64,000 nt of DNA from Anaeramoeba flamelloides. Lineage: Eukaryota > Metamonada > Anaeramoebidae. A program made the position numbers and the translations under genes. Shown piece after piece: positions 1 through 13,597 of the stretch (position 1 is its first letter; each line of letters opens with the position of its first letter). The stretch is from contig JANTQA010000047.1 in assembly GCA_027625915.1 (NCBI GenBank), positions 6,138,001-6,202,000 of the forward strand. The letters run 5' to 3'. Under the pieces are notes generated by a model. The model saw nothing but the letters and a program-made list of their open reading frames with translations, made no database searches and was not told where the DNA came from.

Positions 1-2070
1 TTAACAGTTTGAAACAAAATTATAATAATGTCCACCCCCGATATAAAAAGGAAATGACTATATTAAATAAAATATTTTTTAGAATGAACTTTTTTATTGA
101 AATCTAATTTACTTTTAAAAACACTTGACAATTTTTCATAATTATTTTTTTGTAATTACAAACTAAAATTCCAAATTTTCACACATTTAAAACGGCAAAA
201 ACAATCAGAATAATATAATTTCATTCAAAGGAAAAATTATTTTGATTTTTGTTAAAATAATAAAATCATTTTTACATCTTTTTAGTATTTTTGTATTCAT
301 TTCATTTTTCGTATTACCAAAGTTATTTCATCTGATGAAAAAAATTTTTCAACCCTTGATATTATGTTAAACTTGAGTTAGTCCAAAATAGAAGAACTAA
401 AATAAAATTAGTTGTTCGTCTCTAAAATTTGATTTATCAATAATTGTTAATGAAATTTCCACGAATTTATCAATAATTTTTTTGGTTTTGCTCTCTGTTC
501 TAAATTGTTAATTCACCGATAATTTTTTAGAATTAATAATTATTACTTTTTTGTTTAGGGAGTTTTTTTATATTATAAATTATTGTTAAAATTTCAATTA
601 ACGAATGGACCTAATTTGGCATTTCTTCTGGAATTTATTAAATAAGATTTTTTTTTCAAAAATTGAATTTTGGTGTGTTAAAAAGTTTGAATTTGAGTTT
701 ACATTTAGAACTAACACCATTCTATTTCCAATCTGAAAATGGGATATTATTTCTTAAACCTTTTTGAAAATCCAAAAACCAATTGTAAAGATATTCTAAA
801 CACATAAATATATTCAAATATATCAGCACGGGTGTTTTTTTTTATTCGATTTCTATATTTTATTATCAACAAACTTCAAAATATATTGCTTATAATGTAC
901 AAGTGTTAATTCACCCCATTTTGCGAATCTAAGAATACTTCCATTTTTTGGAATGTGAGTAGTTATATTTTTTCTTCGTAAATGTGGTTATGTTTTACTA
1001 AAATTAACTCATTGAATGAACAATAATAATTCCTTGTTTTCAGGCCAAACCTTTGCAACTAAAGGTATTGGGTAAACTAACCTGCTACGATAGTAGTGAT
1101 TGAGAAATTTTCAAAATAATAAACATAAAATAAAACAAACACTAATCTGCTTTTCATCAATACACTTATAAAAAACTTTGCAATAAAATTAATAAGTTTT
1201 ATTATTATTTTTTTAAATCTCTTTTATTTCCTTTATTTCTCTTTCGCTTTTTCTTGTCTTTGTTTAAAAAGAAAATTTTTACTTTTCATTTTTTTTTTTA
1301 GAAAAGTTAAACTTTGAGCTATGATCTTGTTACATTCTAGAGAGGATAAAAAAAACTCTAAACCTATATTTTTATTTTATGGAAGTACCGCCAAGTACCG
1401 GAGAGTAACATCAAGTGGCTAGGTTTTCTTGGGGTTATCTGTTTTATTATTGAAGTGTTCTAGGTTTTTTTACTTTGGAAATAAACCTAACAAAAATCAA
1501 TAAATTTTCCAAATAAACAGAAATTAAAAAAAGTCTAACATGAAGTGCTTATGTTTTTTTTGATTTGAGAAATAAACAGAAAACTCAAGAAAAGCTAACA
1601 GTGCTTTTTTTTAATTAAAAAGAATGGGGATAAATCATAGATTTTACTCAATTCTTTTAAATTCTGGAAAAGCTAACTGCGTTTTTTTTTTTTGAGGTTT
1701 TCTCGAAATAAACCGAAAATTAAATAAATTTTCAGTTTATTTCTCAAATTAAAAAAAAACCTAACGGCAAATAGGAGGTAAATTTGCTAATATCCTCCCT
1801 TCAAAAAATAATAAAAAAAAAAATATTGAATAAATTTTTAATATGGATTTTTTTCCATTAAACAATCTAAAAGAAAATTTAAAATTAATATTAATTCAAA
1901 TATTATTTGTTGTTTTATGTATATATATTTATTTAAAAATTTTTATAATAGAAGTAAATATAATTTAATTATTACTGATTCTGTGATGTATTATTTTAAT
2001 TGTGTAAATTATATCTGATTGATCTACTTCAAATCATTTATCTTCTTTAATAAACAAAGAAATTAATAAA
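1..2070. other. gene-free AT-rich flank with degenerate repeats
   Basis: I see no coding potential here. Between about 1380 and 1770 a poorly conserved motif recurs four or five times: a 'taacatcaag/tgaagtg' core followed by a T run and then 'gaaataaac'. It looks like a decayed tandem repeat. The slightly GC-richer start near 1381-1432 resembles the patch at 5762-5820. The stretch lies downstream of the Rpn8 gene, so its right end probably contains that gene's 3' UTR. Confidence 0.5.
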
Positions 2071-3700
2071 TTATTTTTTTTGTTCAATATCTTGTTTCTT
2101 TTTGTTTTTTTCTTCTTCCTTTTTTAGATTTTTTTTATATGATTCCATTCTTAATCTTTTTTCAATTTCTCTGTTTTGGATTTTATTTTCAATAAGGTCA
2201 TGTAGAGCTATTACGGATCTAACCATTGAAGAAAGGTAAATTGTTAAAGTCATGTCATTATTTGTTATTGAAATTTGTGAATTTAAATTGTTTGTATCCA
2301 AATTTAATCCAATGTTAAAAATGTCTTGAATATTGGAGATAATTAAATGGTTGGGCTTTAGCTTCCCTGCTAACACGTCTTGTAAATATTTGGTCATTTC
2401 ATTTAATCTTTCTTTAAAGCCCTTAAGTGCTGAGATTTTGGATCCAATGCTTGTTGTTAAATTGTTCACAGTCGTGTCCTTAATGTCACGTAAAAGATGC
2501 TCAACACCAACTTCTTCGGCTTCAAAGGCTCCAACTTCGCTTGGGCAATGCTTAAAAGTTCTTTTTGATTCTTGACCATCTTTTTTAACTTCTTCAATCG
2601 ATCGAAACGATTTGACTGGAATTTCAAGCGCACCATCGCCTTGATGAACATTGATAATTACAAAGGCGGGGTCTTGAGTATATTTCCGAAATATTTCATG
2701 AATATCAAGATCAGATTTTCTAATAGATGGACCTGTGCTATACCATCCAACAACACGCTCCTTAGCTATTATTGTGTTTTTTTTTTTTTTTTTTTTTTTT
2801 TTTTTGGTTTTTTTTGTGTTTAGTTTTTTTATTGCGATGTGTTTTATTTTTTGAGTTTTCAAGTTTGGAATTAAGGATTAGAATTTTGGATCTAAAACAA
2901 ATCATAATAAAATGAAAAGAAAAAAATCTTTCAACTTTTTTGTGGTTTTTTTCTTTTGAGAGGAATAGTAACCTGAATTGAAAAAAGATAAAAAGAGTAA
3001 AAAAAAAAAAGAAAAAACAAAAAATGTCAAAGATTTTTTTCAATAAAAAGCCCTTTTATTTTCTTTTTCTTGTTTTTTCTTTATCTTTTTCAAAAATTCA
3101 ACTTAAATACCACATTCCTTGAATAATTTTTTTAATGTTGGCTTTTTGAAATAACAAGATTCAGATCGTTTTTTGTTTTTTCCTTTTGCAAAGAAGGTTT
3201 TGGCAATTAAATTTCGAGAATCTTAAGAGGAAGGAGAATTGAAAACAAAACAAAGAAGAGTTTCTTACCATTAACTTTTTTGTGCATTTCAAACATTGTT
3301 TCTAAAAAATTGTGGTCAATAAACCATACGTCAGGCTTTTCTAATTTTTCATCAAAAGGAACTTTTGTTTTTTTTGAAGTTTTTTGGATGTTTTTTGTTA
3401 TTTTTTTTGTTAGTCGGTTTTGAACGATTTATAAAAATTATTAATCTGGATTTAAGAAAAGAAAAGTAAATCCTTCGATAAGGACAGCTGTTGTTGTATT
3501 AATCTTGTAAGAATATTTTTAAGCAAGATCTTACCAGCAAAGCTATTTGTAATATGAAGAGTTTTCTCTGGTGGACTTTCAGTTAATAAACACCCAACAA
3601 CACGCTTTTGAGGTGCTTGTTTTGATCTTTTAAAATGATCAACAACCGACAACAAGACCAAAGGGTGAACTACTACTTTGTCAAATGTATTTTCGCTCAT
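2071..3700 (-). CDS. RPN8: 26S proteasome regulatory subunit Rpn8 / PSMD7 (MPN-domain lid subunit)
   Basis: Three exons, read on the minus strand: 3700-3535, 3361-3269 and 2765-2071, about 317 residues (human PSMD7 is 324). Introns of 173 and 503 nt have GTAAGA donors and AAAAG and AATAG acceptors, and the phases fit exactly. The start [20 protein letters not shown] is the classic Rpn8 MPN opening. Exon 2 carries VPFDE and [12 protein letters not shown]. Exon 3 carries [12 protein letters not shown] and then [17 protein letters not shown], the hallmark of this family. The MPN domain has no JAMM zinc residues (TGP in place of HTHP), as expected of Rpn8, which is the catalytically inactive partner of the deubiquitinase Rpn11 in the lid. 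The C-terminus is a Lys/Glu-rich tail. A T/A tract of about 29 nt sits just inside intron 2 near its acceptor. I am very sure of the identity; exon borders are inferred from phase and family alignment. Confidence 0.95.
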
Positions 3701-6700
3701 ATTTTAGAAAAGAAATAATAATAAAAAAGAAAAAAATGTTTAATCAGTTCTGAAAAGTTATTTGAATTTGTTATACCTTTTCTAACAAAAATGAAAGTGT
3801 TTTCAAAAAAGTTTAAATCAACTCTAATCTTCATAATTGTTCTTTTATTGTTTTTTCGCTCTAATTCTTATTTATTTCTTTAAGGGTTATTTTTTTGATT
3901 CTTGTATCAATTCACTTGAAATGTAGAACTATATAACTTGGCAGTGTAGAATTTTTGAAAATTATTCCAAAAAAGTTAAAGATTTAGCAATTATACAACA
4001 TCAGTTAAAGTCGGATTAAAAAGACAAAATGCATAAAATCATAAAAATATAAAGAATATTTTTTTTGACTTTAATAAAAATATATTAAATAATCAAGAAA
4101 ACACACTTTTGTATTTTATTACCAGAATTAAAACAGACGAATGAAAAAATTTCTGAACAATTATTGAAATTAAAATTTTTTCTTTATAAAATCCTTCACC
4201 TACAAGCACAGAAAAATAAAACAAAAAATATTGAGTTCGATGAAACTAAACTATATTTCAAAATCATTGCCCCATTAAAAATCAAATTATTAAAATAAAT
4301 ATTTTTATAAATTGAAGTTATCTATTATAATAAAAAAATTAAGTTTTTAAAATTCAGTTCTATACACTAGAGATATTTGTTTTTCATCTAAAAATGAAAT
4401 AAAAAAAAAAATAAAAAAAAATTAGGCACATTTATTATAAAATTTAGTTTATTACCTTAAAAAACATTAAATTATTAATTGTCCACAAGTTCCCCAACAT
4501 TAGATAACTTCAAATTCTTGAGGTTATATTTATTGTAATTTTTAGTGATACTATAATTTTATAAAACTCTCCAGATTTGAAAAAAAAAAAAAAAAAAATG
4601 GTATGTTTCAGGGCTAAAAATACAACTCACTTGAGAAAATGAATTTTAGTTTAGTATAATGCTAGGAAATTTATTTAAATTGATAATAAATTTAATTTTT
4701 TAAAATGTACCATTCATCCAATAATATCAATTTATAAAAAAAAAATTACCAATGATAATTATTACATGTCATTGGGCTTACAGTATTTAAAAGAATCGAG
4801 TAAAATCTATAGATTTTGTAACATACTATAAACCATGAAAAACTTATTTGAAAAGTTCCTGGAGTTTTTTAGAATCTAACAGGATAGAGTAAAATCAAAG
4901 ATTTTTGTCCAATGTTGTGGAAACATGGAAAACCTAATGAAAAATGCTCATCACACGAGTAGGTTTTCCATAATTCATAAGAATAAATGTCGTATTATTA
5001 ACAGCAATCATTTGTCACTTTTTTTAACAACTCTTTATACTAATATAAAGAAAAATTTGTTAAGGAAAAATCTAAACAAACATAAACCATAAAAAATTTA
5101 ATCCACAGATTGAAAAAATTATTTCTTTTTTGTATTCTTTTTTTTGAAATTAAAATTATTTTTCATTATTAATGAAATTTGAATTATTTAAAATTAATTT
5201 ATTCTGAGAAAAGAGTTACCAAAGAAAATTTAACAGTATAAATAAAAATAAAAGAAGAAAATCAATTCAAATCCCCTAATAAAACAATGATTATATCATC
5301 CCTATCACCAAATTATAAATTTCTTCAGAGTTCTTATATTTTCCAGAATTTAAAAGAATATAGGATAATCAAGGAGTTTGTTTATTACTGTCAAATTCTG
5401 GATAAAACTGTTAAAACCTTTTAAATTTTATAAATAAATTGAACAAGATGATAGAATTTCTTTTTATTTCTTTAATCAAGAAAAACCACCACTAACTTTA
5501 TTTGGACACTTAATGTTTTTTGAAAAATCACAAGGTTTAACCAATAGAACGGAAAACGCAAGAAAAATACTGTTATGTTTTTTAAGTGAAACAATGGGGT
5601 AAAATAGTAGATTGTTTAAACATTCTTTTCAATCAGGAAAATTTTCTTTCTTTTTCTTTTTTTTTATATAAAAAAAAACTTCTGTGAGGTTTCCTATAGT
5701 TTTCTGTTAAATCAGAAAATCGATAGATAACCAATAAAATTGAAAAAATCAAGAAAATCCCAACACTTGAAGGTACTCTACAGACACTGTACGTCTCGTG
5801 ACATCATTCTATGGTACTCTGTGATATCATATAACATTTCAACCGAATTTATAGTAAAATAAAGAACCCAAGAAAAAGATTCTTCATACCAAAAAAATAA
5901 TCCACAATCTGTTACAGTCAGTTTCACTTTTAAGGCACAAATTTTCAACGAAATTTAAGGCACAAAAAAATCTAATTAAGGCACAAAATTTGGAATTTTA
6001 ATTTTTACAATTTATTTTTACTAGAATCTGAATTTTGTGCTTTAATTTGAGATTTTTTTTGTGTCTTAAATTTCGTTGAAAGTTTGTGCCTTAAAAGTGA
6101 AACCGGATGTATTAGTAATTTTTATTCAATTATCTATTGTTTTTTTTTTAATTTAGAATAATGGGGCCAAATCTTTGGTGTTATATAATTCTTTTTTTTT
6201 TAAAAAAAACGAAACACTTCTTCGATGAGTCGCGATACATGAGAGCGATTATATATATTTTTACCATTTTGAATATTATTAATTTTCAATTGTTTATTAT
6301 TATTATTTCTCTATTACCAGAATTATTTTATTTTGAAAAAGTTTGACTAATTATAAAAATTCGAGTAAGAGTTATAACACCATATCTGAAAAGACTTTGA
6401 ATTTTTCAACTGGTTATTTTTTATTTTTTAAAGATAAATCATCTTGATAACTTGAGTGCATTTAATAAACTCCAAATTATTTCAAAGTCTCTAACTTTAT
6501 ATACAATTTTCAAGAAATAAAAAAACGATTATTAAAATAAAATATTTCGAAATCCATCGAATTCGAGGAATTCATTATTTTATCTTATATTAAAAAAAAA
6601 AAAATGCACTTTTAGATTTTAACATATTTCCAAAAAAAAAAAAAAAAAACTCATTTCTGAAGGTTAAAATTTGAAATAAAATAACCAAAGAGCAAAAATA

Positions 6701-6932
6701 GAAAAAAAAAGAAAAAAATAAATTCTTATGAAGATTTTTTATAGTATCAAGAATTTGGAAAAATAAAAGTAAAAGTAAAAAATAAATTAGAAAAAAAGAT
6801 GCATATTAAAATAAATAATTAAAAATTTTAATTCTAATTATTAAAATAAAGAAAAAACAATAAAAACAATAAAGAGACACACACCCACAAAAAAAAAAAA
6901 TAAACTAAATAAAATGAAAAATTGTGATTGCT
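3701..6932. other. intergenic region between Rpn8 and glycogen phosphorylase
   Basis: This is AT-rich DNA between the 5' end of Rpn8 and the 3' end of glycogen phosphorylase. The Rpn8 promoter should lie near 3701-3900, but I recognise no motif. The only structured feature is the palindromic element at 5914-6109. A mildly GC-rich patch at 5762-5820 is unexplained. Confidence 0.5.
5914..6109. repeat. 196-bp palindromic (foldback) element
   Basis: Two arms of about 75-80 nt are inverted copies of each other. The left arm begins GTTTCACTTTTAAGGCACAA and continues through CAACGAAATTTAAGGCAC; the right arm, read in reverse complement, has the same order with few changes. 'AAGGCACAA' occurs three times in the left arm. 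The short central loop is near 5995-6028. This is the form of a small MITE or foldback repeat; I see no second copy in this window. Confidence 0.75.
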
Positions 6933-9900
6933 TTAATTAACTTGTGTTGACTTGACTTTATTCCAGTCTCTTAATAAACTGAAAACCCTTCTTGAACTGT
7001 TTGTGTTATTGATTTGTTCTTTAATTTTTTTTTTCAATAAGATGATGTTATCTTTATCGAAATTCTGGTCAAGGTTGATAAATTCCTTTGTGAAACCTAA
7101 TTCTGTTTCTGATTGGATTTTACTTAAGGGCATCTGTTTCAAAAACCAAATTTCTTGAGTGTATTCGTCTATCGAGCGATCTGAGCTAAAGTATGTTGAT
7201 TTACAGCAATTCATGATACTCATTTGTACCCATTGGTCATTATCTGAAAAGATTGTGTTGATTTGCTCCCAGGTTTGTATGTAATTTAAAAAATCATGAG
7301 AAATTAGATAATGGTCCATACCCCGTATTTCGTTGATGATGTGGCTATAGGCGATGTGGGGCCCAAATTGTCCCTGTCGGATGGAATTGATTATTACTTT
7401 CAATTTGTCAAGCATGATGTTCCTTGTACCCATTTCGATATTTTTTTGTCGGATTTCCTTGATGTCTTTGCTTTTGCAACCAAAGCTGAAAATATTTTCC
7501 ATCCCAATTTTTTCAATAACCTCTGGGATTATTCCAGCATGCGTAGCAAGTAAAATTGTGCCATTGAATAAAAATTTTATGATTGATGTTCCATTAACCT
7601 CCTCGTTTGGCAAGGATAGGAATTGAGCAATATCTGATCCCAAGAGCAGCAGCCTTTTGATTTCCAATGAATATTCTGGGATATAGATTATTTTCAAATA
7701 GTTATTAATTGAGGCGTCATTGTTAATAACCTTTGCCAGATTCTTGATCAAAAGAGTGATCCCCTCCCCATCTGGGTCATTTGGCTTTGCAGTGCCTGTG
7801 AAAAAGATCACCCTTTTATGTAAATTCTTGATATTACTGGTCTTGTTCTGATCATTCCTGTTTACGTTCTTATTGTAGTCCTGTTTTCCCTTTTCGAAAG
7901 TCTTCTTGAGAACAAAATATTGGTGGATGATGCCAAAAATATTGAGCATGTGTCTTTTTAAGCAATGGAATCTGTTGATTTGTACATCATATATAACATT
8001 TTTGTAATCGATCTGGACCTTGTAGTGCCTTTTAACATATTCCATCAATTGCTTTTTGTGAAATATTTTAATTGCTTGCCATCTTATGAGAAATTCCTCA
8101 TTATTTAAAAGGTCACCCAATTTATTCAATTCCTTTAAATCGGTGATCCAATTTTCCGATCCCAAAAATTTTGTTAACAAGTTTGACAATTGTGGGTTCA
8201 ATAAATTGATCCACCTTCTTTGCGTCAAACCGTTTGTAATATTCACAAACTTTTCAGGAAACAATGTATAAAAGTCCTTATAGGTTTGACTTTTTAATAA
8301 ATTGCTTTGATTTAAAGATGTTCCATTGATTGTGTGACCGCCGACAGCAAGCAGCCATGACATTCTGATCCGATCTTCAAAGGTGTTTTCAATCAGGGAC
8401 ACCCTTGTGCACAACCGGTAATCCTTATACCCGATCTCTCTGACCTTCTGTAACATTGCATAGTTGATCTCCTCAATGATTTGCATGTGTCTTGGCAAAA
8501 GTGTTTTGATGAATTTGCAAGGGATCTTGTTAAAGGTTTCTGAGATTAAAGTGTGGTTTGTGTATGAAAAGGTTTTTTGTGTAATTTCCCATGCCTTGTC
8601 CCATGTGAGGTTTTCTTGATCGATCAAAAGTCTCATCAGCTCAGGGATCGCTAGCGCAGATTTGACATCATTCAAATGAATCGCGACATATTTGTTCAAT
8701 TTGCTTAGGGGAACTTTGTAGTTGACTTTCATTCTTCGAATTATATCAGCTAGCGAGGCTGCAACTAAAAAGTATATTTGCTTCCATTTGAGCTCTCTGC
8801 TCTTGTACTCACAAACATTAGGAGAATACAAATAATTCGTTAAGGATTCTGCTTCGATTTTGCGTTTTTTGATCCTAGTCATATCACCAAACTTGGAGTC
8901 CTCCTCAACATAGACTCCCTTATATAAATGCGAAGACCACAACCGTAATGTGTTTGTGTTGTCAGTGCCATACCCTGAGATTAACAAATCGTTCGCCTTT
9001 GCTATTACATACTCTTTTGGCTCCCATATACATTGCTTAAGCCCAGTTTTCTGATTTACAGTTTTTTTGACTTCACCATAAAAGCCAATCTTCATTCGTA
9101 TGAAATTGTTTGGTATTATAAATGGTGAGCTTTGTTGTTCTGCCCATATTTCATCCAACTCATTTAATTCTTCACTTTTTTTTAAATTCCCATATTTGTA
9201 ATATAATCCATATCCCCTATTGATTTTTTTTTTTGGTTGGTAAACAATAATTGTTGGTTATATAATAGTTGGAGGATATTTAATGATGAAAAATTTTAGG
9301 ATAATTGTTTTGATTGTTTTGAGAAAAAAAAGTTGAAAAAATGGATAAATTAGTCTGAAACATAATACAAAAATAAAACATGTATTAATAATTAGGCAGG
9401 CGAAACATGTAATACAATAAGTTTTTGATTTCAAATACTAGTAACTTTTTCTTATTTTAATATATGACAATTTTTTTATTGTGAATATATCTTATTATTA
9501 TTTTTTCAAAATATTTAGAACTGGTGAATTTTGAAGATTTAATTGACGCACTTGAAAGAAAATTTGAAGAATTTGTTTATATTGGATAGGAATTTCGAAA
9601 AATATTAAAGTAATTATTTTATACTTAAAAAAATATACTTAATTTATTCAAATCTTCGATTCCTAATCAATTTTTTCTTTTTGTTTTACTAAAAAAATTC
9701 TAGGAAAAACAATCAAACAAAGCTTACAAATAATAATATTCCCAAAATACTGTTTTAAATCTCTCCAAAATTCAACTAAAAATCCAAAGAAATACTTTTG
9801 CTATTTGATTATTTTTAATCAATACTTAATAATCTAATTATAATTATCTCCATGAGTTTGGAAATAACCCAAAGGTTTATCAGTATCAATAAATTTTCCT

Positions 9901-11435
9901 CTTATTTTATAAAATTTTTTAAATATTTTGAAACAAATAAAACTATTTCAAATTAATAATTTTAAAAAAAAAAATAGATAATATCAAATAACTGATTTTA
10001 ATAATAAAATTTTGTTGTTTATACTCTGAATATTTGAAAAGTAATTTTGCCTAATCTTTTAAATTTCAATAAATTTAATAAAAATTATTAAAAATAAAAT
10101 AAATGAACAATTTTTTTTATTCTCTTAAGTGATTCAATATTGGGTTTATTTTTCTTGAATGTTTAAGATAAAAATAAATTTCCAATGTTATTTGTTCATA
10201 TAGAAGATCAGAAATTTCTAAAAGTGATAAATCAGAAAAAGAAAATTTTTGTTCAATTTTTCTTTTTTTTCAATCCAAAAATTCAAAAATAGAACTATCA
10301 GGATCTTTTTACTGAAAATTTCGTTTTGAAAAAAATGAATTCTAATAAATGAACTCTCATTTCTCTAAAGTTGAAATAGGAATATATTTCTTGAGTTTAA
10401 ATTGTATCACTATGTAAATTAGTATTCCATTTCCTTTGGGAAAATCTCTAATAAGATTTACTAATCTGTTAGATGAATTATAAAATTCAAGTATTTAAAC
10501 CCTGTTTTTTTGTTGATCATAAAATAATTGAACAAGTTTGTAAAAAAAAAAAAAAAAAATAAATAAACAAAAAAAAAAAAAAAGCATACCATCCAGGATA
10601 ATTTTGAGTTGATAAAGTTTCTAAAAACGAATAACTAATTCTACCCAAACCACCATTGACCGTGGAAGGTTCTTTTTCCAAATCGGACAATTCCTTTAGG
10701 CTGTACCCAAACCCAGCCAAGCTTTCAGAATATTTGTCTTCCAAATCTAGATTTTTAATTGATTGTTGTAAATATTTTCCAATCATGTATTCCACAGAAA
10801 TGAAATTTACTTGTTTAACATGGTTTTTTCGATAGTGCTTTTGTGTGTCATATGACAATTGTACTAATTGATCACGTACTGAATGGGCCATTGCAAGGTA
10901 CATTCTTAATAAATTGAATTGTTGATCCAATCTTGGCACAGTCATCTTTAAATGATAAATAATGTGTCTCTGTAAACTTTGAACATCTGTTTTGAAGTTT
11001 GAAAATTAAATTTTTTTATCAAAATAGAAAAAGTGGATAACAGAAAATTTAAAAAAATTAAAATCATTAAAAGAGGTTTCAAAAATATATGTGATTCAAA
11101 AGGTGCAAGGATAATTACACAAAGTGTGTCAAAGATTTCTTTTTTTAAAATATTAAGAGATCATTACCTGTCTTTAAATACTGAGACAAAAGCCTTTTGA
11201 TTAATTTTTTATTTGGCTGGTTCTTTGTCTTTGTTTGGTTAGAGTTTGAAATTTGTTGACTCTTGCTTTTGTTTTGCTTCTCTATTTTAGAAAGAGTAAA
11301 AGAATTTTGAAAGAAGAAATATTAATAGAAGAAAAAGGGGTAAAGATCAATAAAAGATAAGTGACAAAGAAAAATTTTACTTAAAAGAAACAAGGACCCA
11401 TTCAATTGTTTTTGAAATTGTTCTTTGTGTAGCAT
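6933..11435 (-). CDS. glycogen phosphorylase-like protein (GT35) with altered active-site motifs
   Basis: Four exons rebuilt on the minus strand: 11435-11381, 11281-11168, 10986-10590 and 9216-6933, about 949 residues. Introns are 99, 181 and 1373 nt, with donors GTAAAA, GTAATG and GTATGC and phases that match. Family landmarks are QRHIIYHL, MAHSVRDQL, NGGLGRI, GYGLYYKYG, TNTLRLW, LYFV-type core, ALAIPELMR, ITQKTFSYTNHT, LLPRHMQII, TNGLTQRRW, DVQINRF and FSSDRSIDEY. Canonical enzymes release glucose-1-phosphate from glycogen with a PLP cofactor. Here several catalytic signatures differ. LNDTHP reads LNDVKS. KRIHEYKRQ reads NRFHCLKRH. GGKAAPGY is not recognisable (TGTAKPND). The PLP-lysine motif EASGTGNMKF reads EEVNGTSIIKF, with the lysine (about residue 736) kept. 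An Asn/Lys-rich insert lies at about residues 629-655. The first exon (18 codons) is the least certain. The fold assignment is firm; normal activity is doubtful. Confidence 0.9.
9217..10589 (-). other. long third intron of the phosphorylase-like gene
   Basis: This 1373-nt intron has donor GTATGC followed in the transcript by two long U tracts, and acceptor AATAG. It joins a codon split TG|G, giving Trp before the conserved GYGLYYKYG motif. I see no further exon or repeat family inside it. Confidence 0.75.
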
Positions 11436-13597
11436 CAAATTAATTAAAAAATAAAGTAAAAATAATTAAAAAAAAAAAAAAATAAAAACGGAAAAAATTA
11501 TAAATTGTCGTCTCAAAATAGAAAAAAGAGAAATTTATGTTTTTAATACAAGGTTCAGATTATCAGATAAGAAATTGAATAGAATGAATAAATTGTCGTT
11601 TTTTAAGATTTCATAAAACGTGTACGTAATCTGTATCATTTTGAAAATTCTATAAGAGTTTCAATTTTTTGAATAAAATGGGTTTTAAAAAGCTTTTTCC
11701 AATACCTCACCAATCAACAAAAAAACAGATTACTTAAAAGAAACCATCATCTAATTTAATCTTTAATTTTTTTCTCCGTTTTTTGTTTAATTTTTCAGTT
11801 TTGATCAATAAACCCTAAATTACCAACGAGTGTTTCTTGGAATATTTTCAATGATTTTTTTTAAATCACTTTGGAACAAAGATGATCAAAATAATTTTTT
11901 TTTCATTTAGAGATTGTAGGAAATTGATTTGACTTTTTTCAAGGAATCAAGGGCAAAAATCTTTCTTAAAAAATTTTCGAGAAATCCAGAATTTTCTCCT
12001 TTTCTTCTAGTTTTTAGAAAAAATTTCGATTTAATTATTTGGTCAAAAGATTTAGCGAATGACAATCATATTAGACGAAGCCCATTGTCTCTATTCGTTT
12101 TGTAAATTTGACATCTTTTGATCTTTTCTAAATATATTTTCCTAAATTACTGATTGAGTTTCGAAAGACTTTAGTTGAATGCAACAATTTATAAAAATTA
12201 TTTAGTCTTCAACGTATTAAGTCTGTTAGGAAAGTTTCAACTGTTTTAAAATGTGAGGACTATATGTTTTCAAAAGTCTTAAATAAACCTCGTAAAAAGA
12301 GCGAATTAAAAAGTTGCAAGTCACTCTTTATGAACTCTAGTATACAAGTTTTTGAAAACATATTTAATAATGTGTTTATCAGTTATCCTAATCAAAATAT
12401 TTGGAATAATTTATTTCTTTACATAATTGTTGATCTGAACATAAGATATTTTTTGATTTTATGATTCTTTTGAGAAGAAATTGCGATTTTTTTGGGATCA
12501 AATTTAAATTATTGAAACTTTAATGAAAATTTCTATCTTGAAAAATGGTTTCTTCTTTCAGAAAATATTTTAGGAAACCAAGATCCAAGAGAGACATTAA
12601 AATCAAATAGTTTGAGCATTTTTTGAACTGTTAAACCGAGATCTCATTTTGATATTTTTTTACTTTAATTTTTAATTCCTTTTGACTTTGAGAGAAATAC
12701 TCTCAAAAAATTTTCCATTAACAAATTCGTTTTTTCTGAAGATTAATTTTTACAAGTTTTTAATCGTCAACTAAAAATTGGTCTTTATAAACGCTTTGGT
12801 TCATATGGTTTGTCAATTTTATGTGTTTGACCCTCTTGAAAATAACTTATTAAAAGGAAATAAAAATCATAATTATTCCTAAAAACAAAATATTATTCGT
12901 TCCTAATTATAACAACGATGATTTGAAAAGCTTTGGTTTTGTTAAGAAAATTTTCAGTTCACCAACTATCACTTTTAGATCTTTAAAAAGTGATTTAAAA
13001 CCGAGTAGCAATTTTTGTCTGTGTAAGGAATAAGTGTTATTTTTGGAAAAGTCTTTTATTCTTCGGATCAAGATTCTTTCAAAACAAACAAAACTAAATT
13101 TTTTTCTTTTTAGAAACTTGAAATAGTGTTAGAAATTTGTTGACTATTTTTTAAGATCTTCAAAAAACTTATTGGTTTCACTTTTAGCAAAAGGGAGTGT
13201 AGTTGAATAATTAACCCACAGTTTGAACTTTCACCTGTTACAGAGTTTTAGCTCTCAAAGGGAAATAGTTTCTTTCTGTAGATCGAAAAGAATATCGAAA
13301 ATATTGAAAATATCCAATCAAATAGAAATAATGTTCCTTAAATAATTTTTTAACGAAGAATTATGAAGTTTTTGAAAGATTAAATCGGAATTAATTCACA
13401 AAAAAATGAGAAAAAGATCATTTTTGACTTTTAATAAAAAAAATCACCAGAATTTATATAAATTGAAATTAAGGACAAAGTTTTCAGGTGAAATCAGTCA
13501 AATTATGTATAAAAACAGCCTTGAAAGAGTTTTATAATCTCAGTTATATTTAAACAACGAGAATTTGTGTTAGTGAAATGGTAATTTTCACAATTAT

